From NCBI GenBank assembly GCA_902497065.1, contig CABVDH010000009.1:10944-74943 (forward strand): DNA of 64,000 bases, read 5' to 3'. Origin of the DNA: an uncultured Collinsella sp. (GTDB lineage Bacteria; Actinomycetota; Coriobacteriia; Coriobacteriales; Coriobacteriaceae). A program made the translations under genes and the position numbers. Positions 32,218-41,005 of this stretch are shown piece by piece. Below the pieces are notes generated by a model. That model was given only the letters and a program-made list of their open reading frames with translations, did no database searches and was not told where the DNA came from. Positions within the stretch are counted from its first letter, which is position 1; each line of letters opens with the position of its first letter.

Positions 32218-33243
32218 TTAAGCAACGAACTTCTCGAAGTACTTGATGGTGCGGACCATCTGAGAGGTGTAGGAGTTCTCGTTGTCGTACCAAGAGGTGA
32301 CCTGAACGAGGGTCTGGCCGTTGCCGAGGTCGGAGGCCATGGTCTGCGTGGCATCGAAGATGGAGCCGTGGGTCTCGCCGACGATGTCGCGGGAGACGAT
32401 CTGGTCCTCGTTGTAGGCGAAGGTCTCGGGGATGGTCTCGGCGTAGGCCTTCATGGCAGCGTTGACCTCGTCGACGGTGACCTTCTTGTCAACGACGGCG
32501 TAGAGGTTGGTCAGCGAACCAGTCGGCGTCGGGACGCGCTGGGCGGCACCGATGAGCTTGCCGTTGAGCTCGGGGAGAACCAGGCCGATGGCCTTGGCAG
32601 CGCCCGTGGTGTTCGGGACGATGTTCTCGGAGCAGGCGCGGGAGCGACGGAAGTTGCCCTTGCGCTGCGGGCCGTCGAGCGGCATCTGGTCGCCGGTGAA
32701 GGCGTGGATGGTGGTCATGATGCCGGAGACGATGGGGGCGAAGTCGTTCAGGCCCTTGGCCATCGGGGCGAGGCAGTTCGTCGTGCAGGAGGCAGCGGAG
32801 ATGATGTTGTCATCAGCGGTCAGCGTCTCATGGTTGACGTTGTACACGATGGTGGGCAGATCGCTGCCGGCCGGAGCGGAGATGACGACCTTCTTGGCGC
32901 CAGCGTTGATGTGGGCCTGAGCCTTAGCCTTGCTGGTGTAGAAGCCGGTGCACTCGAGAACGACGTCGACGTCGAGGTCGCCCCAAGGCAGGTTGTTGGC
33001 GTCGGCCTCCTTGTAGATCTTGATCTCCTTGCCGTCAACGGTGATGGAATCCTCGCCAGCGACGACCTCGTGATCGCGAGCATAGTTGCCCTGCGTGGAG
33101 TCGTACTTCAGCAGGTAAGCGAGCATATCGGGAGAGGTGAGGTCGTTGATAGCGACGATCTCGGAGCCCTCATGACCGAACATCTGGCGGAAGGCCAGAC
33201 GACCGATGCGACCGAAGCCGTTAATAGCAACCTTTACTGCCAT
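32218..33243 (-). CDS. gap: Glyceraldehyde-3-phosphate dehydrogenase, type I
   Basis: A 341-residue NAD-dependent enzyme. The Rossmann start is VKVAINGFGRIGRLAFRQM, the catalytic Cys is in SAASCTTNCLAPM, and substrate-binding motifs include TGAAKAIGLVLPELNGKL and SWYDNENSYTSQMV. ATG 33243 follows AAAGGAG. It is the first gene of the lower-glycolysis run, and the 193 bp upstream contain an A/T-rich palindrome that may be an operator. Confidence 0.97.
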   Translation of the reverse strand: MAVKVAINGFGRIGRLAFRQMFGHEGSEIVAINDLTSPDMLAYLLKYDSTQGNYARDHEVVAGEDSITVDGKEIKIYKEADANNLPWGDLDVDVVLECTGFYTSKAKAQAHINAGAKKVVISAPAGSDLPTIVYNVNHETLTADDNIISAASCTTNCLAPMAKGLNDFAPIVSGIMTTIHAFTGDQMPLDGPQRKGNFRRSRACSENIVPNTTGAAKAIGLVLPELNGKLIGAAQRVPTPTGSLTNLYAVVDKKVTVDEVNAAMKAYAETIPETFAYNEDQIVSRDIVGETHGSIFDATQTMASDLGNGQTLVQVTSWYDNENSYTSQMVRTIKYFEKFVA

Positions 33244-33377
33244 TGTGTCTCCTTTCGTAAGGCCCCCGCGAGCTACAGCGCCCGCCGTTGAGGCCCACAA
33301 ACTAACCACTCGCCTAATATACCTTTTTTTTGACTTGAATTTCACGAGAATGCTCGAAATTGAAAATCAAATTTACG

Positions 33378-33391
33378 TTAAAACGTTTTAA
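33378..33391. promoter_or_regulatory. Perfect 14-bp palindrome upstream of gap
   Basis: TTAAAACGTTTTAA lies about 135 bp upstream of the gap start. AAACGTTT cores are typical of LacI/CcpA-type operators, and a related AAACGTTTTA occurs at about 46015-46024 upstream of the nan operon. A role in catabolite control of glycolysis is possible. Confidence 0.4.
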
Positions 33392-33436
33392 AGAATAAAA
33401 TAGCAGCTAAATCCGTATATAAGTCGATACTTCAAA

Positions 33437-34366
33437 CTACTTGTTTGCTTCAATGAGCTTTTCAAGCCTCAAAACGCGATGGTACAGGGCAGACTTCGAC
33501 AAGGGAGGGTCAGCCATCTCCCCCAAATCACGCAGCGACAGATCGGGATAGCGCTCGCGCAGGTCGCAAAAGACTGCCAAGGCGTCCGGAAGCGTGTCGC
33601 GCAAACCCCGCTGTTCGAGCTCATCGATCAACGCAAGCTGATGCTGGGCGGCACCCGCACTTCTGGTCTGATTGGCCAGTTCGGCATTCACGCGACGGTT
33701 CACGTCGTTCTTAACCAACTTGACCGCGCGCGCCTCCTCAATCTCGGCAACGCTGCGCTTGGCACCAATCAGCTTTAAAAGATGCTCGATCTCCTCGGCG
33801 CTCTTAATGTAGACAGCAAAGGACCCGCGCCGCGCGTTAACGCGCGCATGGACCCCAATCTGCTCCAATAGATCGCAAAGGCCCCGTGCATACTGCTCGC
33901 CCTGCACCGCGATCTCCAAATGAAAGTCGCCGCGGGGATCGGCCACGAAACCGCCGGCGATGAGCGCGCCGCGAATGTAGGCAAGCCTGCAGCAGGGACG
34001 GGCAACGATGTGCCGGGGAACACCAGCGACGAGCCCTCCCCTGCGGTCGAGAATGCCCAGCAGCACCAGAGCCTTGTCCAGGTCGGGCTGATCGGGCAGG
34101 GTAATGAGATAGTTACGGACCTTATGTAAGACCGATTTACGAACGGTGAATTCCGTTTTGAGCTTAAGGATGCGATGCGTCAGTGTGATCATCGTGCGCG
34201 CGACGGCACCCGTCTCTGTCGCGACCGTCAAACGATACCGCCCGGAGCCGGCCAGCGAAAGTGTACCGCTCACACGCGTCAGGGCGGCAAGCGTCGACAA
34301 ATCGCAGTATTCACATTCGGGTTCGCAGCGCGCGAGCTCGTCACGCACCTCGGCGGTAAACGACAT
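33437..34366 (-). CDS. whiA: WhiA-type DNA-binding protein
   Basis: A 309-residue regulator conserved in Gram-positive bacteria. In streptomycetes it controls sporulation septation; in others it affects cell division and DNA segregation. The N-terminal two-thirds is a degenerate LAGLIDADG-endonuclease fold (CCRLAYIRGALIAGGFVADP). The C-terminal HTH reads LRDLGEMADPPLSKSALYHRVLRLEKLI. It follows rapZ with a six-base gap and precedes gap. The yvcK gene that usually lies between rapZ and whiA is missing here. Confidence 0.95.
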   Translation of the reverse strand: MSFTAEVRDELARCEPECEYCDLSTLAALTRVSGTLSLAGSGRYRLTVATETGAVARTMITLTHRILKLKTEFTVRKSVLHKVRNYLITLPDQPDLDKALVLLGILDRRGGLVAGVPRHIVARPCCRLAYIRGALIAGGFVADPRGDFHLEIAVQGEQYARGLCDLLEQIGVHARVNARRGSFAVYIKSAEEIEHLLKLIGAKRSVAEIEEARAVKLVKNDVNRRVNAELANQTRSAGAAQHQLALIDELEQRGLRDTLPDALAVFCDLRERYPDLSLRDLGEMADPPLSKSALYHRVLRLEKLIEANK

Positions 34367-34372
34367 GCAGAC

Positions 34373-35275
34373 CTATGCTTTCGTGTTGGCGCGCGACAGG
34401 TCGCGATGGGAAATGCTCACGTGATATTGGGCGCCTTCCAAATAACGTGCCGTGGCCTCGGCGATGGCAACGCTGCGGTGTTGACCGCCCGTGCAGCCGA
34501 TGGCAATAGAAAGCTGTGGCTTGCCCTCCGCGATATAGCCGGGCATGACCGTATCGAGCAGCTGCGTCCAAGCCTTCCAGAACTCCTGGGTCTTGGGATG
34601 GTCCAAAACAAAGTCAGAGACTTTCTTATCGAGACCGGTCATGGTGCGCATCTCGGGATCGTAGAACGGATTGGGCAGGAAGCGAACGTCGATCATAATG
34701 TCCGCCTCGACGGGCATGCCGTGCTTAAAGCCAAACGAGAACACGTGAACGTCCATGAGCTGCTGGTCGGACAGCTCGGAGAACGCCATGCGCAATTTAT
34801 TGCGCAGAGCAGAAGTGCGCAAGCGGCTCGTATCGATAATCATATCGGCTCGATCGCGCACACCCTGCAGCTGCAGGCGCTCGCGCTGAATCGCATCGGC
34901 CGTAGTCTCCCCCGGCTTGGCAATGGGGTGGCGGCGGCGGTTTTCGCTATAACGACGGATCAGCACCTCGTCAGAGGCCTCGAGAAACACGATGTCACAG
35001 CTCATCTCCCGCTCCTCGAGTGCGGCAACGGCATCGAGCAGCTCATCGAACAAGCCCTGGCTGCGCAGGTCACAGGTGACGGCAAGATGCCTGCCCACGC
35101 CCGTATTGATGCCGACGAGTTCGGCAAGCTGGGCGATCAGACGCGGAGGCAAGTTGTCGATGCAAAAATAGCCCATGTCCTCGAACACATGCATGGCCTG
35201 CGTTCGGCCCGATCCGGACATTCCGGTGATGATGACGATATCGGGGATGCGCTCCGAGCGCTCCGCCGCATCCAT
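34373..35275 (-). CDS. rapZ: RapZ/YvcJ-family nucleotide-binding protein
   Basis: A 300-residue P-loop protein. In E. coli RapZ is an adaptor for sRNA decay controlling GlmS; in Gram-positives YvcJ hydrolyses nucleotides. The Walker A loop is GMSGSGRTQAM, with Arg replacing the usual Lys, an exchange common in actinobacterial members. The C-terminal domain has IGCTGGQHRSVAIAEATA. I chose ATG 35275 (GGGAG upstream); GTG 35293 with AGGAGG upstream is an equally possible start adding six residues. It forms an operon with whiA. Confidence 0.92.
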   Translation of the reverse strand: MDAAERSERIPDIVIITGMSGSGRTQAMHVFEDMGYFCIDNLPPRLIAQLAELVGINTGVGRHLAVTCDLRSQGLFDELLDAVAALEEREMSCDIVFLEASDEVLIRRYSENRRRHPIAKPGETTADAIQRERLQLQGVRDRADMIIDTSRLRTSALRNKLRMAFSELSDQQLMDVHVFSFGFKHGMPVEADIMIDVRFLPNPFYDPEMRTMTGLDKKVSDFVLDHPKTQEFWKAWTQLLDTVMPGYIAEGKPQLSIAIGCTGGQHRSVAIAEATARYLEGAQYHVSISHRDLSRANTKA

Positions 35276-35391
35276 GGCATCTCCCTTTTGCACATGTGCC
35301 TCCTAAAACAAGCGCGGGACCCGGCCAGCGGATCCCGCGCGATCAATTGCCTTTATTGAGTATACCGCCCCAAGCGGATACGAGGCCTGTC

Positions 35392-36078
35392 TTACGCCTC
35401 AAGCGCAGCCTTGAACCAACTTGTAATACTCGTGGGGTGCGTGATGGCGGTGCCGACGACAACGGCCCAGGCGCCCGCATCAATCGCGGCGCGGGCTTCC
35501 TCGGGCGTGTGCACGCGGCCCTCGCAGATGATGGGAAGACCGGGGAATTCCTCGGTCGCCTGACGCAGGAGCGGCAGATCGGGGCCATCGGCCATGGTGC
35601 AGTCGATGGCGGCGACACCATGAGAAAGCGTAGTGGATACCAGGTCAAAGCCCATATCAACCGCACGGCGAATGTCCTCGATGGTGGCGCAGTCGGCCAT
35701 CAGGAGCACACCCTCCTCGTGCAGCGGACGGAAGGTGTCCTCGACGGTCTTGCCATCGGGGCGCGGACGATCGGTGGCGTCGATCGCCACGATATCGGCA
35801 CCGGCAGCAACGCAGGCGCGAGCGTGACGCAGCGTCGGCGTGATGTAAACGCCCTCGTGCCCATCTTTCCACAGGCCGATGACGGGAACCTCACAGCGAC
35901 CCTTAATGGCGGCAATGTCGGCAAGACCCTGGCAGCGAATGGCGGCGGCGCCGCCGAGCTCACAAGCTCGAGACATTTGAGCCATGGTCTCGGGCGTACG
36001 AAGCGGCTCGCCCATATACGCCTGAACGCTCACGACGAGCTTGCCCTTCAGGGATTGAATCAAAGGATCGACGGTCAT
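35392..36078 (-). CDS. nanE: N-acetylmannosamine-6-phosphate 2-epimerase
   Basis: Converts ManNAc-6-P to GlcNAc-6-P in sialic acid catabolism. The 228-residue TIM barrel shows VVSVQAYMGEPLRTPE, IGLWKDGHEGVYITPTLRHA (catalytic Lys region), ADIVAIDATDRPRP and CEGRVHTPEEARAAIDAGAWAVVVGTAIT, all hallmark NanE segments. It is the last gene of the operon; a hairpin separates it from nanK. nagA and nagB, which would complete the pathway, are not in the window. Confidence 0.95.
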   Translation of the reverse strand: MTVDPLIQSLKGKLVVSVQAYMGEPLRTPETMAQMSRACELGGAAAIRCQGLADIAAIKGRCEVPVIGLWKDGHEGVYITPTLRHARACVAAGADIVAIDATDRPRPDGKTVEDTFRPLHEEGVLLMADCATIEDIRRAVDMGFDLVSTTLSHGVAAIDCTMADGPDLPLLRQATEEFPGLPIICEGRVHTPEEARAAIDAGAWAVVVGTAITHPTSITSWFKAALEA

Positions 36079-36101
36079 AAGGCTGTAACCTTTCTCAGAA
36101 C

Positions 36102-36132
36102 AGCCTCCCGAGGCGTGTTGTCTCGGGAGGCT
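36102..36132 (-). terminator. Hairpin between nanK and nanE
   Basis: AGCCTCCCGAG (36102-36112) pairs perfectly with CTCGGGAGGCT (36122-36132), 9-nt loop. There is no clear U-tract, so it is probably a partial terminator or stability element within the operon. Confidence 0.65.
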
Positions 36133-36148
36133 CCTACAGAAGATACGT

Positions 36149-37114
36149 TTACTTCAACGAGGCAAGAAGATGCTCAGCGGCACCGATGAGCGGCGCGTCG
36201 CCCTCCAGAGAGCCGATGAGAATCGGCGTGTCCTGGAGCGGGTCGAGCGCCTGGCTGGCATAACCCTCGTGCACCGAATCCTTCCACGTCTGCGAGCGCC
36301 AATCGGGACCCTGGTGAATCACACCTCCCGAAAGCACGATGACCTCGGGATCCAAGATGTTGGCAAGCGAGCCCAAGCTGGCGCCCAGCGCAAAGCCGGC
36401 GTCATGGATGACCTCGGTCGCCTTTGCGTCGCCAGCACGGCACAGGTCGTTCACGTCGCGACCGACCGAAGGACGGCTGGGGTCAACTCGACCGAAGCGC
36501 TCGTCGTACATACGGCCAATCGAGGTGCCTGAGGCTACCGACTCAAGATGGCCAGAACGACCGCAGGCGCAGGGAATGCCGGCGGCAGCCGAGCACTCGA
36601 TATGGCCCATATGGCCGGCAGCACCATGGAAGCCTTGCATCACGCGGCCGTTCTCGACATATGCGCCGCCGATGCCCGTACCGATGCCCAGACACAAGAC
36701 GGAGAACTTGCCCTTGCCGACGCCCCAGTGGGCCTCGCCCAGAGCATGAGCCTGCACGTCGCCCACAACGGCAACGGGAAGACCAAGGTCCTCCCGCAGA
36801 CGCGGCCCCAACTGAACGCCGGACCAGCCGGGCATAATCTCGTTGGCATAGGCGATGGCGCCCGTCTTGGGATCGACGACGCCTGCGGCACCGATACCGA
36901 CGCCGAGGACCTCGACATCGGGATTCGCCTCAAGAGCGGCCTTGATGGACGCCTCGATACGCTGGAAGACGGCCTCGCCGCCCTCCTGGGCCTCGGTAGG
37001 AACCTCGGCCTCAAATACGGGATGGGGCACGCTACCGTCAGCCGGATACTCCATAATGGCAGTCGCAATCTTGGTGCCGCCGATATCGACGGAGCAAACG
37101 TACTTGTTCTCCAT
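36149..37114 (-). CDS. nanK: ROK-family N-acetylmannosamine kinase
   Basis: Phosphorylates ManNAc released by NanA. The 321-residue ROK protein starts CSVDIGGTKIATAIMEY (phosphate-1 motif), and has LGIGTGIGGAYVENG and the zinc-binding motif GIPCACGRSGHLESVASG, where the third Cys of the consensus is His. Glucokinase is an alternative by homology, but its position between nanA and nanE argues for ManNAc kinase. ATG 37114 follows AAGGAG. Confidence 0.88.
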   Translation of the reverse strand: MENKYVCSVDIGGTKIATAIMEYPADGSVPHPVFEAEVPTEAQEGGEAVFQRIEASIKAALEANPDVEVLGVGIGAAGVVDPKTGAIAYANEIMPGWSGVQLGPRLREDLGLPVAVVGDVQAHALGEAHWGVGKGKFSVLCLGIGTGIGGAYVENGRVMQGFHGAAGHMGHIECSAAAGIPCACGRSGHLESVASGTSIGRMYDERFGRVDPSRPSVGRDVNDLCRAGDAKATEVIHDAGFALGASLGSLANILDPEVIVLSGGVIHQGPDWRSQTWKDSVHEGYASQALDPLQDTPILIGSLEGDAPLIGAAEHLLASLK

Positions 37115-37180
37115 GTCGCTCTCCTTAGGAGATAAAAACAACTACAGGAAATGCGCCGTCAGACTAGCCGCCACAGCGCG

Positions 37181-37290
37181 GTAAAGGTTTTCCAGGTGCC
37201 CGAGGTTGGGGTGAAAGTGGTCAGGCGTTGACCTAATGGGTCACGCCCGACCACTTGAGCCCCAAGATCGGGTGCCTGGGGAAGCTTTAC
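37181..37290. repeat. 110-bp imperfect palindrome between nanA and nanK
   Basis: Two 53-nt arms (37181-37233 and 37238-37290) flank the loop TAAT and start and end with GTAAAG/CTTTAC. About 80-85% of positions pair. The right arm contains the nanA stop codon. Both arms are homologous to the palindrome at 17434-17532. Confidence 0.82.
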
Positions 37291-38207
37291 AGGAGACCGT
37301 TGTCCTGGAGGACCTTCTTAATCGCCTCGACGTTCTCGCCGGTCATGGCCTTCACCGGGCGCGGCATGGTCGGGCTGTCGAAGATGCCCATGAGATTCAT
37401 AGCGGTCTTGAAGGCACCAACGCCGCCGGCATAGCCCTGAACGCCCGAGGTGACATCCCAGATGTGGGAGATCTCGTTGAGGCGATCCTGCTCGGCCTTG
37501 ACGGTAGCCCAGTCGCCGGCCTGAGCGGCCTTCCACTGGCGCACGTAGCCCTCGGGCTCAACGTTAGCGAGACCCGGGACAGAACCGTCGGCGCCACCGA
37601 GGTAAGCGCCGTCGACAACGACCTCGTGACCGGTGAGGATGCTCATCGGATGGCCGTTCTTCTCGTTCTCCTGAACGAGGTAGCGGAACGAGATGTCATC
37701 GCCCGAGGAATCCTTGACGCCGGCCAGGACGCCCTCGGCGCCGAGCTTAGCAAGGAGCTTCCAGGGGAGCTTGGTGTGGACGCACACGGGGATGTCGTAG
37801 GCGAAGATGGGCAGGTCGAGTTCCTCGTGCAGGATGCGGAAGTGCTCCTCGACCTCGGTCATGCCCTGCAGGGCATAGAACGGGCAGGTAGCGACAAGCG
37901 CATCGGCGCCCAGCTCCTGAGCGACCTTGCCGTGCTCGATCATGCGTTCGGTCTCGGTGTCGATGATGCCGACCAGAACAGGCACGCGGTGATCGACGAT
38001 GCGCACGGCCTCGGCGATGATCTGACGACGACGCTCGTCGGTGGAGAAGACGACCTCGCCCGAGGAGCCCAGGAAGAACAGGCCATCGACGCCGGCATCG
38101 ATCATGCGGTTGATGCTGCGCTCAAAGGAGGCAACATCGAGCTGGTGGTCTTCGGTATCGGGAACAACGACGGGAGGGATAACGCCGGTGAATTTCTGAG
38201 TTGCCAC
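37287..38207 (-). CDS. nanA: N-acetylneuraminate lyase (DapA/NanA family)
   Basis: A 306-residue class I aldolase that would split N-acetylneuraminate to ManNAc and pyruvate. The pyruvate-binding motif is GLFFLGSSGEVVFS, the Tyr region is PIFAYDIPVCVH, and the Schiff-base Lys is in LAGVKDSSGDD. DapA and other sugar-acid aldolases share this fold; the assignment rests on its position with nanK and nanE. The start is GTG 38207 with AAGGAG 7 nt upstream. The stop lies inside a long palindrome. Confidence 0.85.
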   Translation of the reverse strand: MATQKFTGVIPPVVVPDTEDHQLDVASFERSINRMIDAGVDGLFFLGSSGEVVFSTDERRRQIIAEAVRIVDHRVPVLVGIIDTETERMIEHGKVAQELGADALVATCPFYALQGMTEVEEHFRILHEELDLPIFAYDIPVCVHTKLPWKLLAKLGAEGVLAGVKDSSGDDISFRYLVQENEKNGHPMSILTGHEVVVDGAYLGGADGSVPGLANVEPEGYVRQWKAAQAGDWATVKAEQDRLNEISHIWDVTSGVQGYAGGVGAFKTAMNLMGIFDSPTMPRPVKAMTGENVEAIKKVLQDNGLL

Positions 38208-38275
38208 AAGAATCTCCTTAGTTGTCTAGCGGGCAGCCCTATGCCGCCCACTCTTGTTGGCAGTGTCCAGGCCGT

Positions 38276-39127
38276 CTAGGCCAAAGAACACGGGTAGAAC
38301 GTTTGGTTAAAGAAGTCGACGACTTCGTTTTCGAACGCATTGATGCGCTCGTGAGCGTATTTGGCATAGATGATATGCCTCCGGTCACACTCAAAACCGT
38401 TGAATACGGCAAACTGACCCTTGGGGTCGCTCACGGTATCCATAAGCGATGTGCCCATGAGCACCGAGCCGCGCACCCGAGACGACAGCGCCTCGAGGCC
38501 ACCGGGAACTGGATTGGCAACCGCCGTGCAGGCAAAGCCCTGCTCGTCCAGAGCAGAAACCGCCAGCGCGACTCCGCCGCCAAGACCCTCACCCCATGCA
38601 AAAATGCGGTCGGGGTCCACGCCATCAAGATTGCGCGCGACCTTCGCCAACGCGCAACCCCAACGGACGCGTTCGACAAAAGCGGGCGAAGCAATCCCCC
38701 GCTGCAGGTCGTCCGCACCAGCAACATCGTCATCCAACGCGAGGACGGCATACCCCATGGCGGCAAATCTCGTCATGTGATGCCAGCCGCGCACAGGCCG
38801 ATCGATGTCGTGAAACATCAGGCACAGTGGCACGCGCTCAGATACTCGGGCACGACCAACTGGCTCAATCAAACGAGCGTGGACCGCATCGTCACCGAGC
38901 TCAAAGGAAATCTCCGAGTAGCGGGCGCAGGGGTTAACAAAGTCAATCGCCGTAATGGCCAGGCCTTGAATCTCAAGATTCGAAGCGGATGTCTCTAAAT
39001 CAGAAGCATCTGCTTGGACATCACCGTGCCAGTCCCGATATTCTGCGAGCCTTGACGAAACCGTTCCAGGAATTCCCACGAGCCCGGGGATTATCAGCTC
39101 GTCAACATTGCTCTCGCACTTAGACAT
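38276..39127 (-). CDS. CE7-like acetylesterase paralogue without the catalytic serine
   Basis: A 283-residue alpha/beta-hydrolase related to the adjacent CE7 esterase. The alignment is clear at the C-terminus (GQFAVFNGFECDRRHI against TQFAVYNNLSCEKRHE) and keeps the Asp and His positions (GTSLMDTVSDP; AKYAHERINAFENEV). The nucleophile elbow reads FAWGEGLGGGVAL where the neighbour has YVNGASQGGGLGI, so the serine is Gly, and the RGQ/PGQ motif is also gone. It probably binds rather than cleaves acetylated sugars, or supports the partner in a heteromer. The start overlaps the upstream stop by eight bases, indicating coupling. ATG 39127 follows GGGAGGGGAGG. Confidence 0.8.
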   Translation of the reverse strand: MSKCESNVDELIIPGLVGIPGTVSSRLAEYRDWHGDVQADASDLETSASNLEIQGLAITAIDFVNPCARYSEISFELGDDAVHARLIEPVGRARVSERVPLCLMFHDIDRPVRGWHHMTRFAAMGYAVLALDDDVAGADDLQRGIASPAFVERVRWGCALAKVARNLDGVDPDRIFAWGEGLGGGVALAVSALDEQGFACTAVANPVPGGLEALSSRVRGSVLMGTSLMDTVSDPKGQFAVFNGFECDRRHIIYAKYAHERINAFENEVVDFFNQTFYPCSLA

Positions 39128-40097
39128 GAGCCTCCCCTCCCTTGCAGAAAAACGGAATGATCAGATCATCAAAGTCCTGAATCTCCTCGTGGCCAAAGCC
39201 CTCAAAGAACTCGTGGCGCTTCTCGCAGGACAGGTTGTTGTACACCGCAAACTGCGTTGCCGGCGGACAGACGATATCGGCTGTGCCCGTGCCAAACAGC
39301 ACGGGGCACTTGACCATGGGGGCAAAGTTCTTGGAATCGAAGTACGCCAGCTTGGCATAGGCTTCCTCGATACGAGTCGAGTCCTCGTCAAACCAACGCG
39401 ACCAATAGCGCAGACCCTCGTAGGCAATATCGTCGGCATCCAGATCCCAAACCAGGCGGAAGTCCGATAAGAAGGGGTAGAGGATGGCCGCGCGGTCAAC
39501 CAAATCGCTATTGAGCGCGCAGGTCGCAATACCCAAACCGCCGCCCTGCGATGCGCCGTTCACATACACGCGGGTAAGATCGATGCCCTCGAGCTCGCGA
39601 ACGATACGGCACAGAATGCGGATATCCTGGTGCAAGCGGACATAGTAGAGATTGGCCGGGTCGCCGTCGATACCGGCGACGATATGGCCCGCGACCGTCG
39701 TGCCCTCAAATCCACCAATATCCTCGGAGGGGCCACCCTGGCCGGGGCAGTCGAGAGCAATGAGCGCCATGCCCATGCCCGCAAACGACGCCTGCTCAAA
39801 CCAGCTGCGGCTCGCACCCGGATATCCATGGAACTGAAGCACCAGCGGCATGGGCTCCTCCGAGACCGGCTTGAGGTACTTGGCATGCAGGCGTGCACCA
39901 CACATGCCGGTATACCAGAGGTCGAAAAACCGACAGGTCGCGGAATCCGCAACCGAAGCCGCCTCGATCGCGTAGTCGAGCTCGACGGTGTCGGCCTCGG
40001 CCATGCGATCCTTCCAAAAGAGATCGAAATCCGATGGACGGGGCATAGCGCCTCGATATTCACCAAATTGCTGTTGTAGCTCTTGAGCACTTGGCAT
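39120..40097 (-). CDS. CE7-family acetylesterase (AXE1/cephalosporin-C deacetylase type)
   Basis: A 325-residue cytosolic esterase. CE7 signatures are complete: LDCPGQGG (RGQ position), the nucleophile elbow VNGASQGGGLGIA, Asp in GTGTADIVCPP and His in GFGHEEIQDF. Family members remove acetyl groups from xylooligosaccharides and other small acetylated molecules. In this operon the natural substrate could be O-acetylated sialic acid taken up by the adjacent transporter, which is an inference. I chose ATG 40097; an in-frame TTG at 40112 would add five residues, and neither has an ideal site. Confidence 0.88.
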   Translation of the reverse strand: MPSAQELQQQFGEYRGAMPRPSDFDLFWKDRMAEADTVELDYAIEAASVADSATCRFFDLWYTGMCGARLHAKYLKPVSEEPMPLVLQFHGYPGASRSWFEQASFAGMGMALIALDCPGQGGPSEDIGGFEGTTVAGHIVAGIDGDPANLYYVRLHQDIRILCRIVRELEGIDLTRVYVNGASQGGGLGIATCALNSDLVDRAAILYPFLSDFRLVWDLDADDIAYEGLRYWSRWFDEDSTRIEEAYAKLAYFDSKNFAPMVKCPVLFGTGTADIVCPPATQFAVYNNLSCEKRHEFFEGFGHEEIQDFDDLIIPFFCKGGEAHV

Positions 40098-40177
40098 GGC
40101 TCGTGAACCCAACCTTTCGAAATCGCAACGGAGGTGCGCCCGGCAAGGGAACCGGGCGCACGGGAGGGAAAGCGAGG

Positions 40178-41005
40178 CTACTCGCCGAGCTTGGGATGCA
40201 GCAGCGACGGCGCAGCGCCGAGCAGCATCTTGGTGTAGGGGTCCTGAGGGTGCTGGAAGACCTGCTTGGCCTCGCCATGCTCGACGATCTTGCCGCCATT
40301 CATAACGATGATGTCGTCAGAGATATAGCGGACCGTCTGGATGTCATGGCTGATGAACACCATGGCCAGGCCGAGCTCCTTCTTAAGGTCGGTCAGCAGG
40401 TTCAGAATCTGCGCGCGGACCGAAACGTCCAGAGCCGAGGTGGGCTCGTCGGCGATGATGGCATCGGGGTTCAGCGACAGGGCACGGGCAATTGCGACGC
40501 GCTGGCGCTGGCCGCCCGAAAGCTGGCCGGGAAGAACCTCGGCGGCAGAGCTGGGCAGACCGGTGAGCTCCAAGAGCTCCTTGACGCGCTTCTCCTGCTC
40601 GGCCTCGGTACCCAAGTTGTGGACGCGCATGGGGTCGAGCAGTTGCTCGCGAACGACCATGCGGGGGTTGAGCGCCGTGGCCGGGTTCTGGAACACGACC
40701 GAGATGACGCGGCCCATGTGGCGACGGTCCTCGGCGGTACGTTTAGTAACGTCCTTGCCCTTAAAGTAGACCTTGCCACTCGTGGGGGCCTGCAGGCCAC
40801 ACATGACGTTGGCGGTGGTGGACTTTCCGCAACCGGACTCGCCGACGATGCCGATGGTCTGTCCGGGCATGAGCTTAATCGTTACACCCTGGACGGCGTG
40901 AACCAGGTTGGGGTGCAGAATCGAGCCGGTACGGGTCCTAAAGGTGACGTGGACGTCATCAAGGAAGATGATCGGCTCGACGCCGTTGACTGCGGTCTCG
41001 CTCAT
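40178..41005 (-). CDS. Peptide-type ABC transporter ATP-binding protein (F-type)
   Basis: A 275-residue ATPase of the Opp/Dpp family: Walker A GIVGESGCGKSTTAN, Q-loop SVVFQNPATALNPRM, signature QLSGGQRQRVAIARA and Walker B DAIIADEPTSALDVS. It lacks the Cys-containing C-terminal extension of oppF. Its ATG follows the stop of the fusion gene with no gap. It completes the second half of the ATPase pair for the presumed sialic acid importer. Confidence 0.93.
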   Translation of the reverse strand: MSETAVNGVEPIIFLDDVHVTFRTRTGSILHPNLVHAVQGVTIKLMPGQTIGIVGESGCGKSTTANVMCGLQAPTSGKVYFKGKDVTKRTAEDRRHMGRVISVVFQNPATALNPRMVVREQLLDPMRVHNLGTEAEQEKRVKELLELTGLPSSAAEVLPGQLSGGQRQRVAIARALSLNPDAIIADEPTSALDVSVRAQILNLLTDLKKELGLAMVFISHDIQTVRYISDDIIVMNGGKIVEHGEAKQVFQHPQDPYTKMLLGAAPSLLHPKLGE

